Source: Burkholderiaceae bacterium (GTDB lineage Bacteria; Pseudomonadota; Gammaproteobacteria; Burkholderiales; Burkholderiaceae_C). From it: a stretch of DNA of 64,000 nucleotides. The stretch is from positions 915,501-979,500 of the forward strand of contig JACKLJ010000001.1 of assembly GCA_024235955.1 (NCBI GenBank), in the 5' to 3' direction. A program made the position numbers and the translations under genes. The notes beneath the pieces are model-generated. The model had not been told where the DNA came from, ran no database searches, and saw nothing but the letters and a program-made list of their open reading frames with translations. Below, piece by piece: positions 50,804 to 59,389 of the stretch (position 1 is its first letter; each line of letters opens with the position of its first letter).

Positions 50804-50898
50804 CCGGTTGGCTTTCTTGAGGATTGGGTGTTTGGCGACTTCCAGTCTCTCAAACCCAATCCGGATGAACACCGGATACAACCTATTGAAGCTTCACA
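49858..50898 (-). mobile_element. IS481-family insertion sequence (1041 bp)
   Basis: This is a complete element with 21-bp terminal inverted repeats TGTGAAGC(G/T)TCAA(G/T)AGGTTGT (49858-49878 and 50878-50898; 19 of 21 match). It is flanked by the 6-bp duplication GCTAGT and carries one transposase gene. The perfect target duplication and intact host frames on both sides suggest a recent insertion. Confidence 0.95.
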
Positions 50899-50904
50899 GC
50901 TAGT
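50899..50904. repeat. Target-site duplication, right copy
   Basis: GCTAGT, identical to the copy at 49852-49857. Confidence 0.9.
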
Positions 50905-51967
50905 CCAGCAGCACGCCAGGCTGATGCAGGTGAACGCGCTGCAGGCTCTGACCGAATCGGTGCGCCACCAGGACAGCATGAACCCAGGCGCCATCCGGGC
51001 CTGGGCCGCCGGCTGGGTGGCGGAGATGGGCCTGCCCGAACTCGAACGCGTCTTCGACACCCCGACCATCGACCTGCCGCCGGTGCAGCAGCGGGCGCTG
51101 GCGATCCTGCGCGAGCTGGCCTGCAGGCCGGCCCTGCTGATGGTGGACGAGCCCACCAGCGGCCTGTCCGATTTCGACGCCCACCTGCTGCTCGAGCTGC
51201 TGCGCGAAGCCGCGCGGCGCCATGCGGTGCTGGTCGTGCTGCACAACCAGAAGCAGGCCCAGCGCGTGGCCGACCGGGTGGTGCTGCTGGCCGGCGGCCG
51301 GGTGCAGGAAGAGGTGAGCGCTGAAAGCTTCTTCACCGCGCCGCAATCCGAAGCGGGGCGGCAGTTCATTGCCTCCGGCAGCTGCGCCGTGCCTTCGCCG
51401 GATGCCGCGCCGGAAACCCTGGCCGAGGATGTGGCGCCGCCGCCGCCGCTGCCGCTGATGGCCCAGATGGCCATGCAGGCTGCGCCCGAATCGCTGGGCC
51501 CGCGCGGGTTCACCTGGGTCGTGCCCGGCAAGCTGGCGGGCACGCCCATGCCCGGCGTGGTGTTCGACATCGACTACGACCTGGCCGCGCTGAAGGCCGT
51601 GGGCGTGACCTGCCTGATCACGCTGACCGAGGGCGACCTGGCACAGGAGCCGCTGGCGCGGCATGGTCTGAAGAACCTGCACTTGCCCATCCGCGACCGC
51701 GAGCCGCCCACGGTGCCGCAGATCACCATGCTGCTGATCCGCATGGAGGCGCTGCTGAAAAAGGGCGAGGTGCTGGCCGTGCACTGCCTGGCAGGCATCG
51801 GCCGCACCGGCACCATCCTGGCCGCCTGGCTGGTCAGCAACGGCCTCACGGCCCAGGAGGCCCTGCGCCGCGTGCGCCGCATCGAGCCGAAGTTCGTGCA
51901 GACCACCGAGCAGGAGGAGTTCCTCCAGCAGTTCGAAGACGCGCTGCTGAGAAAGCTGAGCGCCTGA
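50899..51967 (+). pseudogene. ABC ATPase-dual-specificity phosphatase fusion, 3' part (split by IS)
   Basis: This is the C-terminal 354 residues of the split protein. The ATPase half continues with Walker B LLMVDEPTSGLSD and the H-loop VLHNQKQAQRVADRV. The canonical LSGGQ signature is replaced by LPPVQQR, so the ATPase may not cycle like a transporter. A Pro/Ala linker leads to a dual-specificity phosphatase domain with P-loop VHCLAGIGRTG, general-acid Asp in LPIRDREPPT, and a C-terminal helix. The reading frame extends upstream into the IS (to 50699 without a stop), so a truncated phosphatase could be translated from within the IS or from ATG 50930. Confidence 0.85.
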
Positions 51968-52051
51968 CGCTGCCCGAAGCCGATGCCGTGATTCCCCTGT
52001 TTCCCAACCCTGTGGTGTTTTCTCTCCCACGACCCTGAAAGGACGATAGCC

Positions 52052-52456
52052 ATGAGCCTGGACGCTGCACTCAACAAAGCCGTTTCTTCCATCCCCGAAT
52101 GCGTGGCCGCCGGCTACGTGGACGTAGCCTCCGGCATGCTGCTGGCCATCAAGACCGTGGATTCGCATCCGCGCGAGGTCGTCGACCTCGTGGCCGCGGC
52201 CACCGCCGACCTGTTCAACGGCCCCAACGTGTCGATGATCGAGCGCCTGTTCAAGAAGGCGCGTGGCCTGGCCGACAACGAGCACCACTACTTCCAGGAA
52301 ATCATCGTCAACAGCGACAACCTGATCCACGTGTTCCTGCGCGGCAAGCGCAACGCCGAATACGTGGCCGTGTTCGTCTGCCGCCGCACCGCCAACCTCG
52401 GCATGGCCCTGACCAAGGCCCGTCTGGCCATGCCCGAGCTGGAAGCAGCCGTGTGA
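52052..52456 (+). CDS. Roadblock/LC7-like small protein
   Basis: This is a 134-residue cytosolic protein. The order of elements (helix, then CVAAGYVDVASGMLLAIKTV, helix DLVAAATADLFNG, strands around NLIHVFLRG and YVAVFVC, and C-terminal helix NLGMALTKARLAMPEL) fits the Roadblock/LC7 fold of MglB-type regulators of small GTPases. AAAGGA precedes the ATG. It lies 84 bp after the ATPase-phosphatase gene in the same direction and is probably part of its operon; with the IS upstream it may have lost its promoter. No MglA-like GTPase is seen nearby. Assignment is from pattern, not from a clear motif. Confidence 0.65.
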   Translation: MSLDAALNKAVSSIPECVAAGYVDVASGMLLAIKTVDSHPREVVDLVAAATADLFNGPNVSMIERLFKKARGLADNEHHYFQEIIVNSDNLIHVFLRGKRNAEYVAVFVCRRTANLGMALTKARLAMPELEAAV

Positions 52457-52541
52457 TCCAGCCCGGCCTGGCGCACGGGCCGGGGTGCGCCAGACCCCGC
52501 CGATACTGCGCCGGCGGCGTGGCAACGGCACAATGCCGGGC

Positions 52542-53012
52542 ATGAGCGCCCCTCAATACTGGCTGATGAAATCCGAGCCCGCTGAGTGCTCGATCGACGA
52601 CGCGCTGGCCGCCCCCGGCCACACCGTGCCCTGGACCGGCGTGCGCAATTACCAGGCGCGCAACTTCATGCGCGACGCCATGCGCGTGGGCGACGGCGTG
52701 CTGTTCTACCACTCCAGCTGCGCCGAGCCCGGCATCGTCGGCTTTGCGCGTGTGGCCTCCGTTGCCAAGCCCGATCCGACGCAGTTCGATCCCGCCTCGC
52801 CTTACTTCGACGCCGCCAGCAAGCCGGCCGTCCCGCGCTGGCTGCTAGTCGACGTGCAGGCCCTGCGCAAGACCCGCGTGCTGGGCCTCAAGGAAATGCG
52901 CGAGATGCCCGCGCTGGCCGGCATGCGCATCCTGCAGCGCGGCAACCGGCTGTCGATCACGCCGGTGACGGCGGGGGAGTGGGAGGCGATCGAGGGGTTG
53001 CTGGAGCGGTAG
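52542..53012 (+). CDS. EVE domain-containing protein
   Basis: This is a 156-residue protein consisting of one EVE domain (PUA-like fold that binds modified bases). The start MSAPQYWLMKSEPAECSIDD is diagnostic, followed by WTGVRNYQARNFMR and VLFYHSS. The role in bacteria is unsettled; some EVE domains are linked to modified-DNA restriction and others are housekeeping. It lies 85 bp after the Roadblock-like gene and ends at a bidirectional terminator. Confidence 0.92.
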   Translation: MSAPQYWLMKSEPAECSIDDALAAPGHTVPWTGVRNYQARNFMRDAMRVGDGVLFYHSSCAEPGIVGFARVASVAKPDPTQFDPASPYFDAASKPAVPRWLLVDVQALRKTRVLGLKEMREMPALAGMRILQRGNRLSITPVTAGEWEAIEGLLER

Positions 53013-53032
53013 CACCTTCGCCTTCCAGGAGA

Positions 53033-53055
53033 AAGGGCTGCGATGTGCAGCCCTT
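53033..53055. terminator. Bidirectional terminator between EVE gene and gcdH
   Basis: AAGGGCTGC-GATGT-GCAGCCCTT is a perfect 9-bp stem between two convergent genes. T-tracts are short on both strands. Confidence 0.6.
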
Positions 53056-53079
53056 CTGGTTGATGGATGACGCGCTTCG

Positions 53080-54267
<1,188 letters not shown>

Positions 54268-54334
54268 GGGCGTGTCTCCGTGAGGCGGGTCGTCGATGGC
54301 CCTGATTGTGCCGCCCGTCAACGATAGCTGTCCA

Positions 54335-54359
54335 ATATCAATTATGTAATCAACGATAT
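54335..54359. promoter_or_regulatory. Candidate LysR-type operator between gcdH and its regulator
   Basis: The AT-rich ATATCAATTATGTAATCAACGATAT contains the inverted repeat ATTA-TG-TAAT and an outer ATATC...GATAT dyad, as expected of a LysR-family site. It lies just upstream of the regulator ATG. Confidence 0.5.
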
Positions 54360-54372
54360 ATAGTTCGTATTC

Positions 54373-55296
54373 ATGGAACTGAGGCACCTGCGCTGCTTCC
54401 TGGCCTTGGCCGATGAGCTGCATTTCAACCGCGCGGCGCGGCGGCTGGGCCTCAGCCAGCCCCCGCTCACGGTGGCGATCCAGCAGCTGGAGGCCGAGGT
54501 CGGTGCGCCGCTCTTTCTGCGCAACAGCCGCGGCGTGCAGCTCACCGCTGCCGGCCAGGCGCTGGTGCCCGCTGCGCGCGCGGCGCTGGATCAGGCCGCG
54601 CAGGCGCTGAACGCCGCGCGCGATGGCGCTGCCGGGCAGCTAGGCCGCCTGCACGTCGGCTTTGCGGGCACGATGCTGTACCGGGGCCTGCCGCAGATGC
54701 TGCGCCGCTTCCAGGCCGAGCAACCGCGGCTGCAGTTGCTGCTGCGCGAGCTCAGTTCGACCGAGCAGATCGTCGAGCTGCACCACGGTCGGCTGGATGC
54801 CGGCTTCGCCCACGTGGCGCACGCGCCCGAAGGCCTGGCGCAGCTGCTGGTGTCCAGCCAGCCCTTCGTAGCCTGCGTGCCGGCCAGCCACGCGCTGGCG
54901 CGGCGCCGCCAGATGCCGCTGGGCGCGCTGGCGGGCGAGCCGTTCGCGCTGGTGTCGCGCGACGTGTCGCCCGACTACCACGCGCGCATCGTCAACGCCT
55001 GCCAGGTGGCTGGGTTCACGCCGCAGACGGTGCACGAGCTGCGGCACTGGCTCAGCGTGGTGTCGCTGGTGGCCCAGGGTCTGGCGGTGGCGCTGGTGCC
55101 GGCGGCGCTGCAGCAGGCGGAACTGGCGGGGGCGGCCTTCGTGGCCGTGAAGGACCCGCACGGTACGCTGCCCCGCTATGAAACCCGCTGCCTCTGGAAC
55201 CCCGCGCGCGACCAGCCGGCGCTGGGGTTGTTCCTGCGCGCCGTGCAGGCGGTGGCGGAGCCGGCTAGCATGGCCGACAAGGAGATCGACCGATGA
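54373..55296 (+). CDS. LysR-family transcriptional regulator
   Basis: This is a 307-residue transcription factor. It has an N-terminal winged helix (LRHLRCFLALADELHFNRAA, RLGLSQPPLTVAIQQLEAEVG) and a C-terminal substrate-binding domain. The divergent arrangement suggests that it controls gcdH in response to glutaryl-CoA pathway metabolites. Its stop overlaps msrA (ATGA). Confidence 0.93.
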   Translation: MELRHLRCFLALADELHFNRAARRLGLSQPPLTVAIQQLEAEVGAPLFLRNSRGVQLTAAGQALVPAARAALDQAAQALNAARDGAAGQLGRLHVGFAGTMLYRGLPQMLRRFQAEQPRLQLLLRELSSTEQIVELHHGRLDAGFAHVAHAPEGLAQLLVSSQPFVACVPASHALARRRQMPLGALAGEPFALVSRDVSPDYHARIVNACQVAGFTPQTVHELRHWLSVVSLVAQGLAVALVPAALQQAELAGAAFVAVKDPHGTLPRYETRCLWNPARDQPALGLFLRAVQAVAEPASMADKEIDR

Positions 55297-55835
55297 TGAG
55301 CAACACCGAAACCATCGTGCTGGCCGGCGGCTGCTTCTGGTGCACCGAAGCCGTCTTCAAGGAAGTGCGCGGCGTGCTGGACGTGGAATCCGGCTACAGC
55401 AACGGCCAGGCCACGGTGCCGAGCTACGAGCAGGTCTGCACCGGCCGCACCGGCTGCGCCGAGGTGGTGAAACTGGTGCACGACCCGGCGCAGGTGAGCA
55501 CGCGCCAGCTGCTGGAAATCTTCTTCGCCACGCACGATCCGACCCAGCTCAACCGCCAGGGCAACGACGTCGGCACGCAGTACCGCAGCGGCATCTACTT
55601 CACCACGCCGGAGCAGCAGCAGGTGGCCACTGCGCTGATCCAGGAGATGGCGCAGGAAGGCCTGTTCGACGCCCGCATCGTCACCGAGGTGGCGCCGCTG
55701 GCGCACTATTTCGCAGCCGAGGACTACCACCAGGACTTCTTCGAGAAGAACCCGCACCAGGGCTACTGCATGGCCGTGGCGGCGCCCAAGGTGGCCAAGT
55801 TCCGCAAGACCTTCCGCGATCTGGCGAAGGGCTGA
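55293..55835 (+). CDS. msrA: Peptide methionine sulfoxide reductase MsrA
   Basis: This enzyme reduces the S-epimer of methionine sulfoxide. It has 180 residues with active-site motif GGCFWCTEAVF, and the Glu/Asp residues in the GHDPTQLNRQGNDVGTQYRS-like stretch THDPTQLNRQGNDVG. AAGGAG is eight bases before the ATG at 55293, which overlaps the LysR gene. It is followed by a repeat A copy. Confidence 0.96.
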   Translation: MMSNTETIVLAGGCFWCTEAVFKEVRGVLDVESGYSNGQATVPSYEQVCTGRTGCAEVVKLVHDPAQVSTRQLLEIFFATHDPTQLNRQGNDVGTQYRSGIYFTTPEQQQVATALIQEMAQEGLFDARIVTEVAPLAHYFAAEDYHQDFFEKNPHQGYCMAVAAPKVAKFRKTFRDLAKG

Positions 55836-55847
55836 GGCGCCGCTTTT

Positions 55848-55912
55848 TCAAAGCCTTTTGAGGCTGCAGCCCAGAAATGGCGGGCGCAGACAGCTATCGT
55901 TGATGTAGCGTT
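55848..55912 (-). repeat. Repeat A copy after msrA
   Basis: The full reverse copy reads TTCAAAGCCTTTTGAGGCTG, then CAGCCCAGAAATGGCGGGCG and CAGACAGCTATCGTTG. Confidence 0.87.
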
Positions 55913-55961
55913 CGCCGTGCCGGCAGGCGAGCGCGGCCGCGCAGGCGCTACATTCGACACC

Positions 55962-56339
55962 ATGCGCACGCGACGCTCCCGCTGGATCCACGCCCTGCTG
56001 CTGGCCGCCTTGGTCGGCGCGCAGTGGCTGGCGCTGGTGCACGGCGTGCTGCATGCGCGCGGCCTGGAGGGCGACGATGCCGCGGCCGTGGTGGCCACGG
56101 CCGATGGCAGTGGCGCATCCACCGGGTCCTGGCTGAAGGGCCTGTTCGCCGAGCACCGCCACGGCAGCGATTGCCGGCTGTACGACCAGTCGGCCCGCAG
56201 CGACCACGCGCCGCTGGCGCTGCTGCCGGCGCTGCCGATGGCGACCGCGCCCGAGGGACCGCCGCGCTGGATCCAGCGCGCCTGGGCGGCGCGGCTGGTG
56301 CCGCAGTTCCGCGCCCGCGCGCCGCCGGCGCTGGGTTGA
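55962..56339 (+). CDS. DUF2946-like exported protein
   Basis: This is a 125-residue protein with an N-terminal signal or anchor helix (WIHALLLAALVGAQWLALVHGVLH) and a hydrophobic region near the C-terminus. The motif EHRHGSDCRLYDQ, with His and Cys, and the C-terminal RARAPP resemble DUF2946 proteins, which often sit beside metal-related TonB receptors. That family has unknown function; a metal-handling role is inferred from the next gene. Confidence 0.6.
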   Translation: MRTRRSRWIHALLLAALVGAQWLALVHGVLHARGLEGDDAAAVVATADGSGASTGSWLKGLFAEHRHGSDCRLYDQSARSDHAPLALLPALPMATAPEGPPRWIQRAWAARLVPQFRARAPPALG

Positions 56340-56477
56340 TCGCTCCCTCCTGATCTTTCGTGTCCGTGCCGCTCGATGGCGGTGCGTGCCGTGCCGGCTG
56401 CCCGCGGGCGCCCGGCGCATGGCGCGCCTGCGCGGTGGCGGGCATGCAGCCTTCAACCCGAAACCGATTCCAACATC

Positions 56478-58556
56478 ATGAAAGCAACATCCCTTCCGCC
56501 ACGCGCGCCCTGGTGCGCCGTGGCCCTGCTGGGCGCCCTGGCCGGCCCTGGCGCCCACGCGCAGCAGGCCGCGCCCGCCGATGATGGCGCCACGCCGGCG
56601 CCCAGCCTGTCCGAAGTCACCGTTACCGGCAATCCGCTCGGCGCCGAGCAGACGGTAGCGCCCTCGAGCGTGCTGAGCGGCGAAAACCTGCTGCTGCAGC
56701 GCGCCGCCACCCTGGGCGACACGCTGCAGAACCAGCCGGGCGTGGCCAGCTCCTACTTCGGCCCCAACGCCGGGCGGCCATCCATCCGCGGGCTGGACGG
56801 CGACCGCGTGCGCATCCTGCAGAACAGCGGCGCCAGCGTCGATGCCTCGTCGCTCAGCTACGACCACAACACCCCCATCGACCCGCTGGCCGTGGAGCGC
56901 GTGGAGGTGCTGCGCGGCCCGGCCGCGCTGCTGTATGGCGGCAGCGCGCAGGGCGGCGTGGTCAACGTGATCGACAACCGCATCCCGCGCGAGCCGGTGG
57001 CGGGCCCCGAGGGCGGCGTCACCGGACGGGCCGATGCCTCCTGGGCCAGCGGCAACCGCGAAGCCAGCGGCGCCGCGCTGGTCGAGGGCGGCAACGACCG
57101 CTACGCGCTGCACGTCGATGCCTTCGCGCGGCACGCCGGCGACACTGCCGTGCCGATCACGCTGGGCTGCGACCGGCCCGGCTCGCCCGAATCCGCCCGG
57201 CGCATCTGCAACTCGGCCAACCGCACCTCCGGCGGCGCGGTGGGCGGTACGCTGTTCTTCGACCGCGGCTACCTGGGTGCCTCGGTGGCCGGCTACCGCA
57301 GCGACTACGGCACCGTGGCCGAGGACGACGTGACCATCGGCATGCGCTCCACCCGCATGGCGCTGGAAGGCCTGTGGCGCAACCCCGGCGGGCTGATCGA
57401 AAGCGTGCGCGGCCAGTTCAGCCACGGCGACTACCGCCACACCGAGTACGAAGGCGACGAGCCCGGCACCACCTTCAAGAACCGCGGCAGCGAGCTGCGC
57501 GTGGAGGCCCGCCACCGCCCCCTCGGCAACCTGAAGGGCGTGTGGGGCCTGCAACTCGAGGGCAACCAGTTCGCCGCGCTGGGCGAGGAGGCCTTCCTGC
57601 CGCCCAGCCGCACGCGCAGCGCGGCGCTGTTCGCGCACGAGGAACTGGCCACGGGCTGGGGCAAGCTGACCTTCGGCGCGCGCGCCGAGCAGGTGCGCGT
57701 GCGCACCGACGGCAGCGATGAGGGCGATGGCTTCGCCGCCGGCAGCCGGCGCTTCACGCCCGGCAGCGCGGCGCTGGCGGCGCTGGTCAACGTCGCGCCG
57801 GGCTGGCAGCTCACCGGCAACCTGGCGCTCACGCAGCGCGCGCCCAGGGACTACGAGCTGTTCGCCGACGGCCCGCACATCGCCACCGCCGCGTGGGAGC
57901 TGGGCAACCCGGCGCTGGGGCTGGAGAAATCCACCAGCCTCGACATCGGCGCGCAATGGAAGGACGGCCCGCACCGCTTCACCGTCACCGCCTTCGCCAG
58001 CCACTACGGCAACTACATCGGCCTGCTGCCCACCGGCCAGGTGAAGGGCGACGACCTGCCTGAGTACGCCTACACCGGCGTGAAGGCGCGCTTCGCCGGG
58101 CTGGAGGCCAGCGGCACGGTGCGCCTGCTCGGTCAGCAGGGCGTGTGGCACGGCGACGCCGGCGGCTCGGTGCTGGACCTGGACCTGCGCGGCGACCTGG
58201 TGCGCGCCACCAACAGCACCACCGGTCAGCCGCTGCCGCTCATCGCGCCGGCGCGCCTGGGCGCCACGCTGCGCTGGGCCAACGGCCCGTGGCGCGCGCG
58301 CCTGGGCTTCGATCACGCCATGGCGCAGCGCCGCGTGCCGGAGGGCAGCCGCGCCACCAGCGCCTACACGCTCTGGAACGCGGCCGTCACCTACCGCCAG
58401 AAGGCGGGCCGGGCCGAGCTGCAGTGGTACGCCCGCGTGGACAACCTGACCAACCGGCTGGCCTACAGCGCCAACTCGATCCTGACGCAGACCGCGTTCC
58501 CGCGCGCGCCGCTGCCGGGGCGGAGTGTGCGGGTGGGGGTGCAGGTGATGTTCTGA
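56478..58556 (+). CDS. TonB-dependent receptor, ZnuD-like
   Basis: This is a 692-residue outer-membrane receptor. It has a signal peptide ending GPGAHAQ and a plug domain with LSEVTVTGNPLG, LGDTLQNQPGVASSYFGPNAGRPSIRGLDGDRVR-type motifs and VEVLRGPAALLYGGSAQGG. A 22-strand barrel follows and ends in Phe. The plug sequence resembles the Neisseria zinc receptor ZnuD and related metal or haem receptors. The DUF2946-like neighbour upstream supports a metal. I found no cobalamin riboswitch or convincing Zur/Fur box in the 138 bp upstream. Confidence 0.9.
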   Translation: MKATSLPPRAPWCAVALLGALAGPGAHAQQAAPADDGATPAPSLSEVTVTGNPLGAEQTVAPSSVLSGENLLLQRAATLGDTLQNQPGVASSYFGPNAGRPSIRGLDGDRVRILQNSGASVDASSLSYDHNTPIDPLAVERVEVLRGPAALLYGGSAQGGVVNVIDNRIPREPVAGPEGGVTGRADASWASGNREASGAALVEGGNDRYALHVDAFARHAGDTAVPITLGCDRPGSPESARRICNSANRTSGGAVGGTLFFDRGYLGASVAGYRSDYGTVAEDDVTIGMRSTRMALEGLWRNPGGLIESVRGQFSHGDYRHTEYEGDEPGTTFKNRGSELRVEARHRPLGNLKGVWGLQLEGNQFAALGEEAFLPPSRTRSAALFAHEELATGWGKLTFGARAEQVRVRTDGSDEGDGFAAGSRRFTPGSAALAALVNVAPGWQLTGNLALTQRAPRDYELFADGPHIATAAWELGNPALGLEKSTSLDIGAQWKDGPHRFTVTAFASHYGNYIGLLPTGQVKGDDLPEYAYTGVKARFAGLEASGTVRLLGQQGVWHGDAGGSVLDLDLRGDLVRATNSTTGQPLPLIAPARLGATLRWANGPWRARLGFDHAMAQRRVPEGSRATSAYTLWNAAVTYRQKAGRAELQWYARVDNLTNRLAYSANSILTQTAFPRAPLPGRSVRVGVQVMF

Positions 58557-58669
58557 CCCCCCTGGGTCGCCTGCGGCGCCTTCCCCCTCTCTCTTCGGGA
58601 GGGGGACACCGCCAGTGGCCGGTACAAGCCCGGCCGCGGCGGTCGCTCGCATGGCCTGCTCCGCGGCCT
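58557..58669 (+). repeat. Repeat B copy after the TonB receptor
   Basis: CTGGGTCGCCTGCGGCGCC, the hairpin CCCCCTCTCTCTTCGGGAGG and the stem GGCCGG...CCGGCC, ending CCTGCTCCGCGGCC. It is nearly identical to the inverted copy at 61572-61684. Confidence 0.87.
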
Positions 58670-58762
58670 TTTGGTTTTTTCGCTCTATCCCGCTGAGAGA
58701 CATTGGGGTGGGGGTTCAGGTGAGTCTGTCTCCAGCCTGGACGCACGCACCGAGGATTCTCT

Positions 58763-58822
58763 AAACGAAAAGTGCCTGTGGCCGGCTCTTGGCGGGCGCA
58801 ACCAGCTATTCATTGAATAGCA
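58763..58822 (-). repeat. Repeat A copy before the CopD-like gene
   Basis: The reverse copy reads ACGAAAAGTGCCTGTGGCCG, then GCTCTTGGCGGGCGCAACCA and GCTATTCATTGAATAGC. Confidence 0.85.
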
Positions 58823-58917
58823 ATTGCGGGGTCGTGACGATGCATGGCGCAGCGTGCAGCCGGGGCGGCGACAATCGGGAGCCGCGGCGCTCACCGGCCG
58901 CGCCACCGCTGCCTGCC

Positions 58918-59370
58918 ATGCCGACCATGTACGCGCTGATGCTGTTCCTGCACCTGCTGGGTGCCGCCGTGTGGACGGGCGGGCATCTGGTGCTGGCGTT
59001 CACGGTGCTGCCGCGTGCGCTGCGCCGGCGCTCGCCCCAGGTGCTGCTGGATTTCGAGCAGGGCTACGAGCGCATCGGCATGCCGGCGCTGGCGATCCAG
59101 GTGGCCACCGGGCTGTGGATGGCGTGGCAGCTGGTGCCCGATGTGGGCGGCTGGCTGGCGCCTGAAACCGCGGTGGCGCGCGCCATCGCGCTCAAGCTGC
59201 TGCTGCTTCTGCTCACGGCGCTGATCGCCGCGCACGCGCGGCTGCGCGTGATCCCGCAGCTGTCGGCCCGGACGCTGCCGCTGATGGCCTGGCACGTGGC
59301 GGCGGTCACGCTGCTGGCGGTGGGCTTCGTGGCCACGGGGGTGTCGTTCCGCTTCGGGGGCATCGGCTGA
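58918..59370 (+). CDS. CopD-like membrane protein
   Basis: This is a 150-residue integral membrane protein with four hydrophobic helices. FLHLLGAAVWTGGHLVLAF begins the sequence with a conserved His in the first helix, as in the CopD copper-resistance domain. Further His residues appear in AHARLRVIP and AWHVAAV. The start at 58918 was chosen because the upstream frame overlaps repeats; ATG 58927 is also possible. Probable metal or small-ion role, inferred. Confidence 0.75.
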   Translation: MPTMYALMLFLHLLGAAVWTGGHLVLAFTVLPRALRRRSPQVLLDFEQGYERIGMPALAIQVATGLWMAWQLVPDVGGWLAPETAVARAIALKLLLLLLTALIAAHARLRVIPQLSARTLPLMAWHVAAVTLLAVGFVATGVSFRFGGIG

Positions 59371-59389
59371 TGCAGCAGGGAGCCACGCC

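Noticed and set aside
56340..56477. Cobalamin riboswitch before the TonB receptor
   Set aside because: The conserved B12-box and core elements are not present, and the 138 bp are too short.
55848..58703. A 951-codon open frame on the minus strand opposite the TonB receptor
   Set aside because: It is a shadow of GC-rich codon use; composition is Ala/Gly/Arg/His-rich with no family motif, and the plus strand has a complete receptor.
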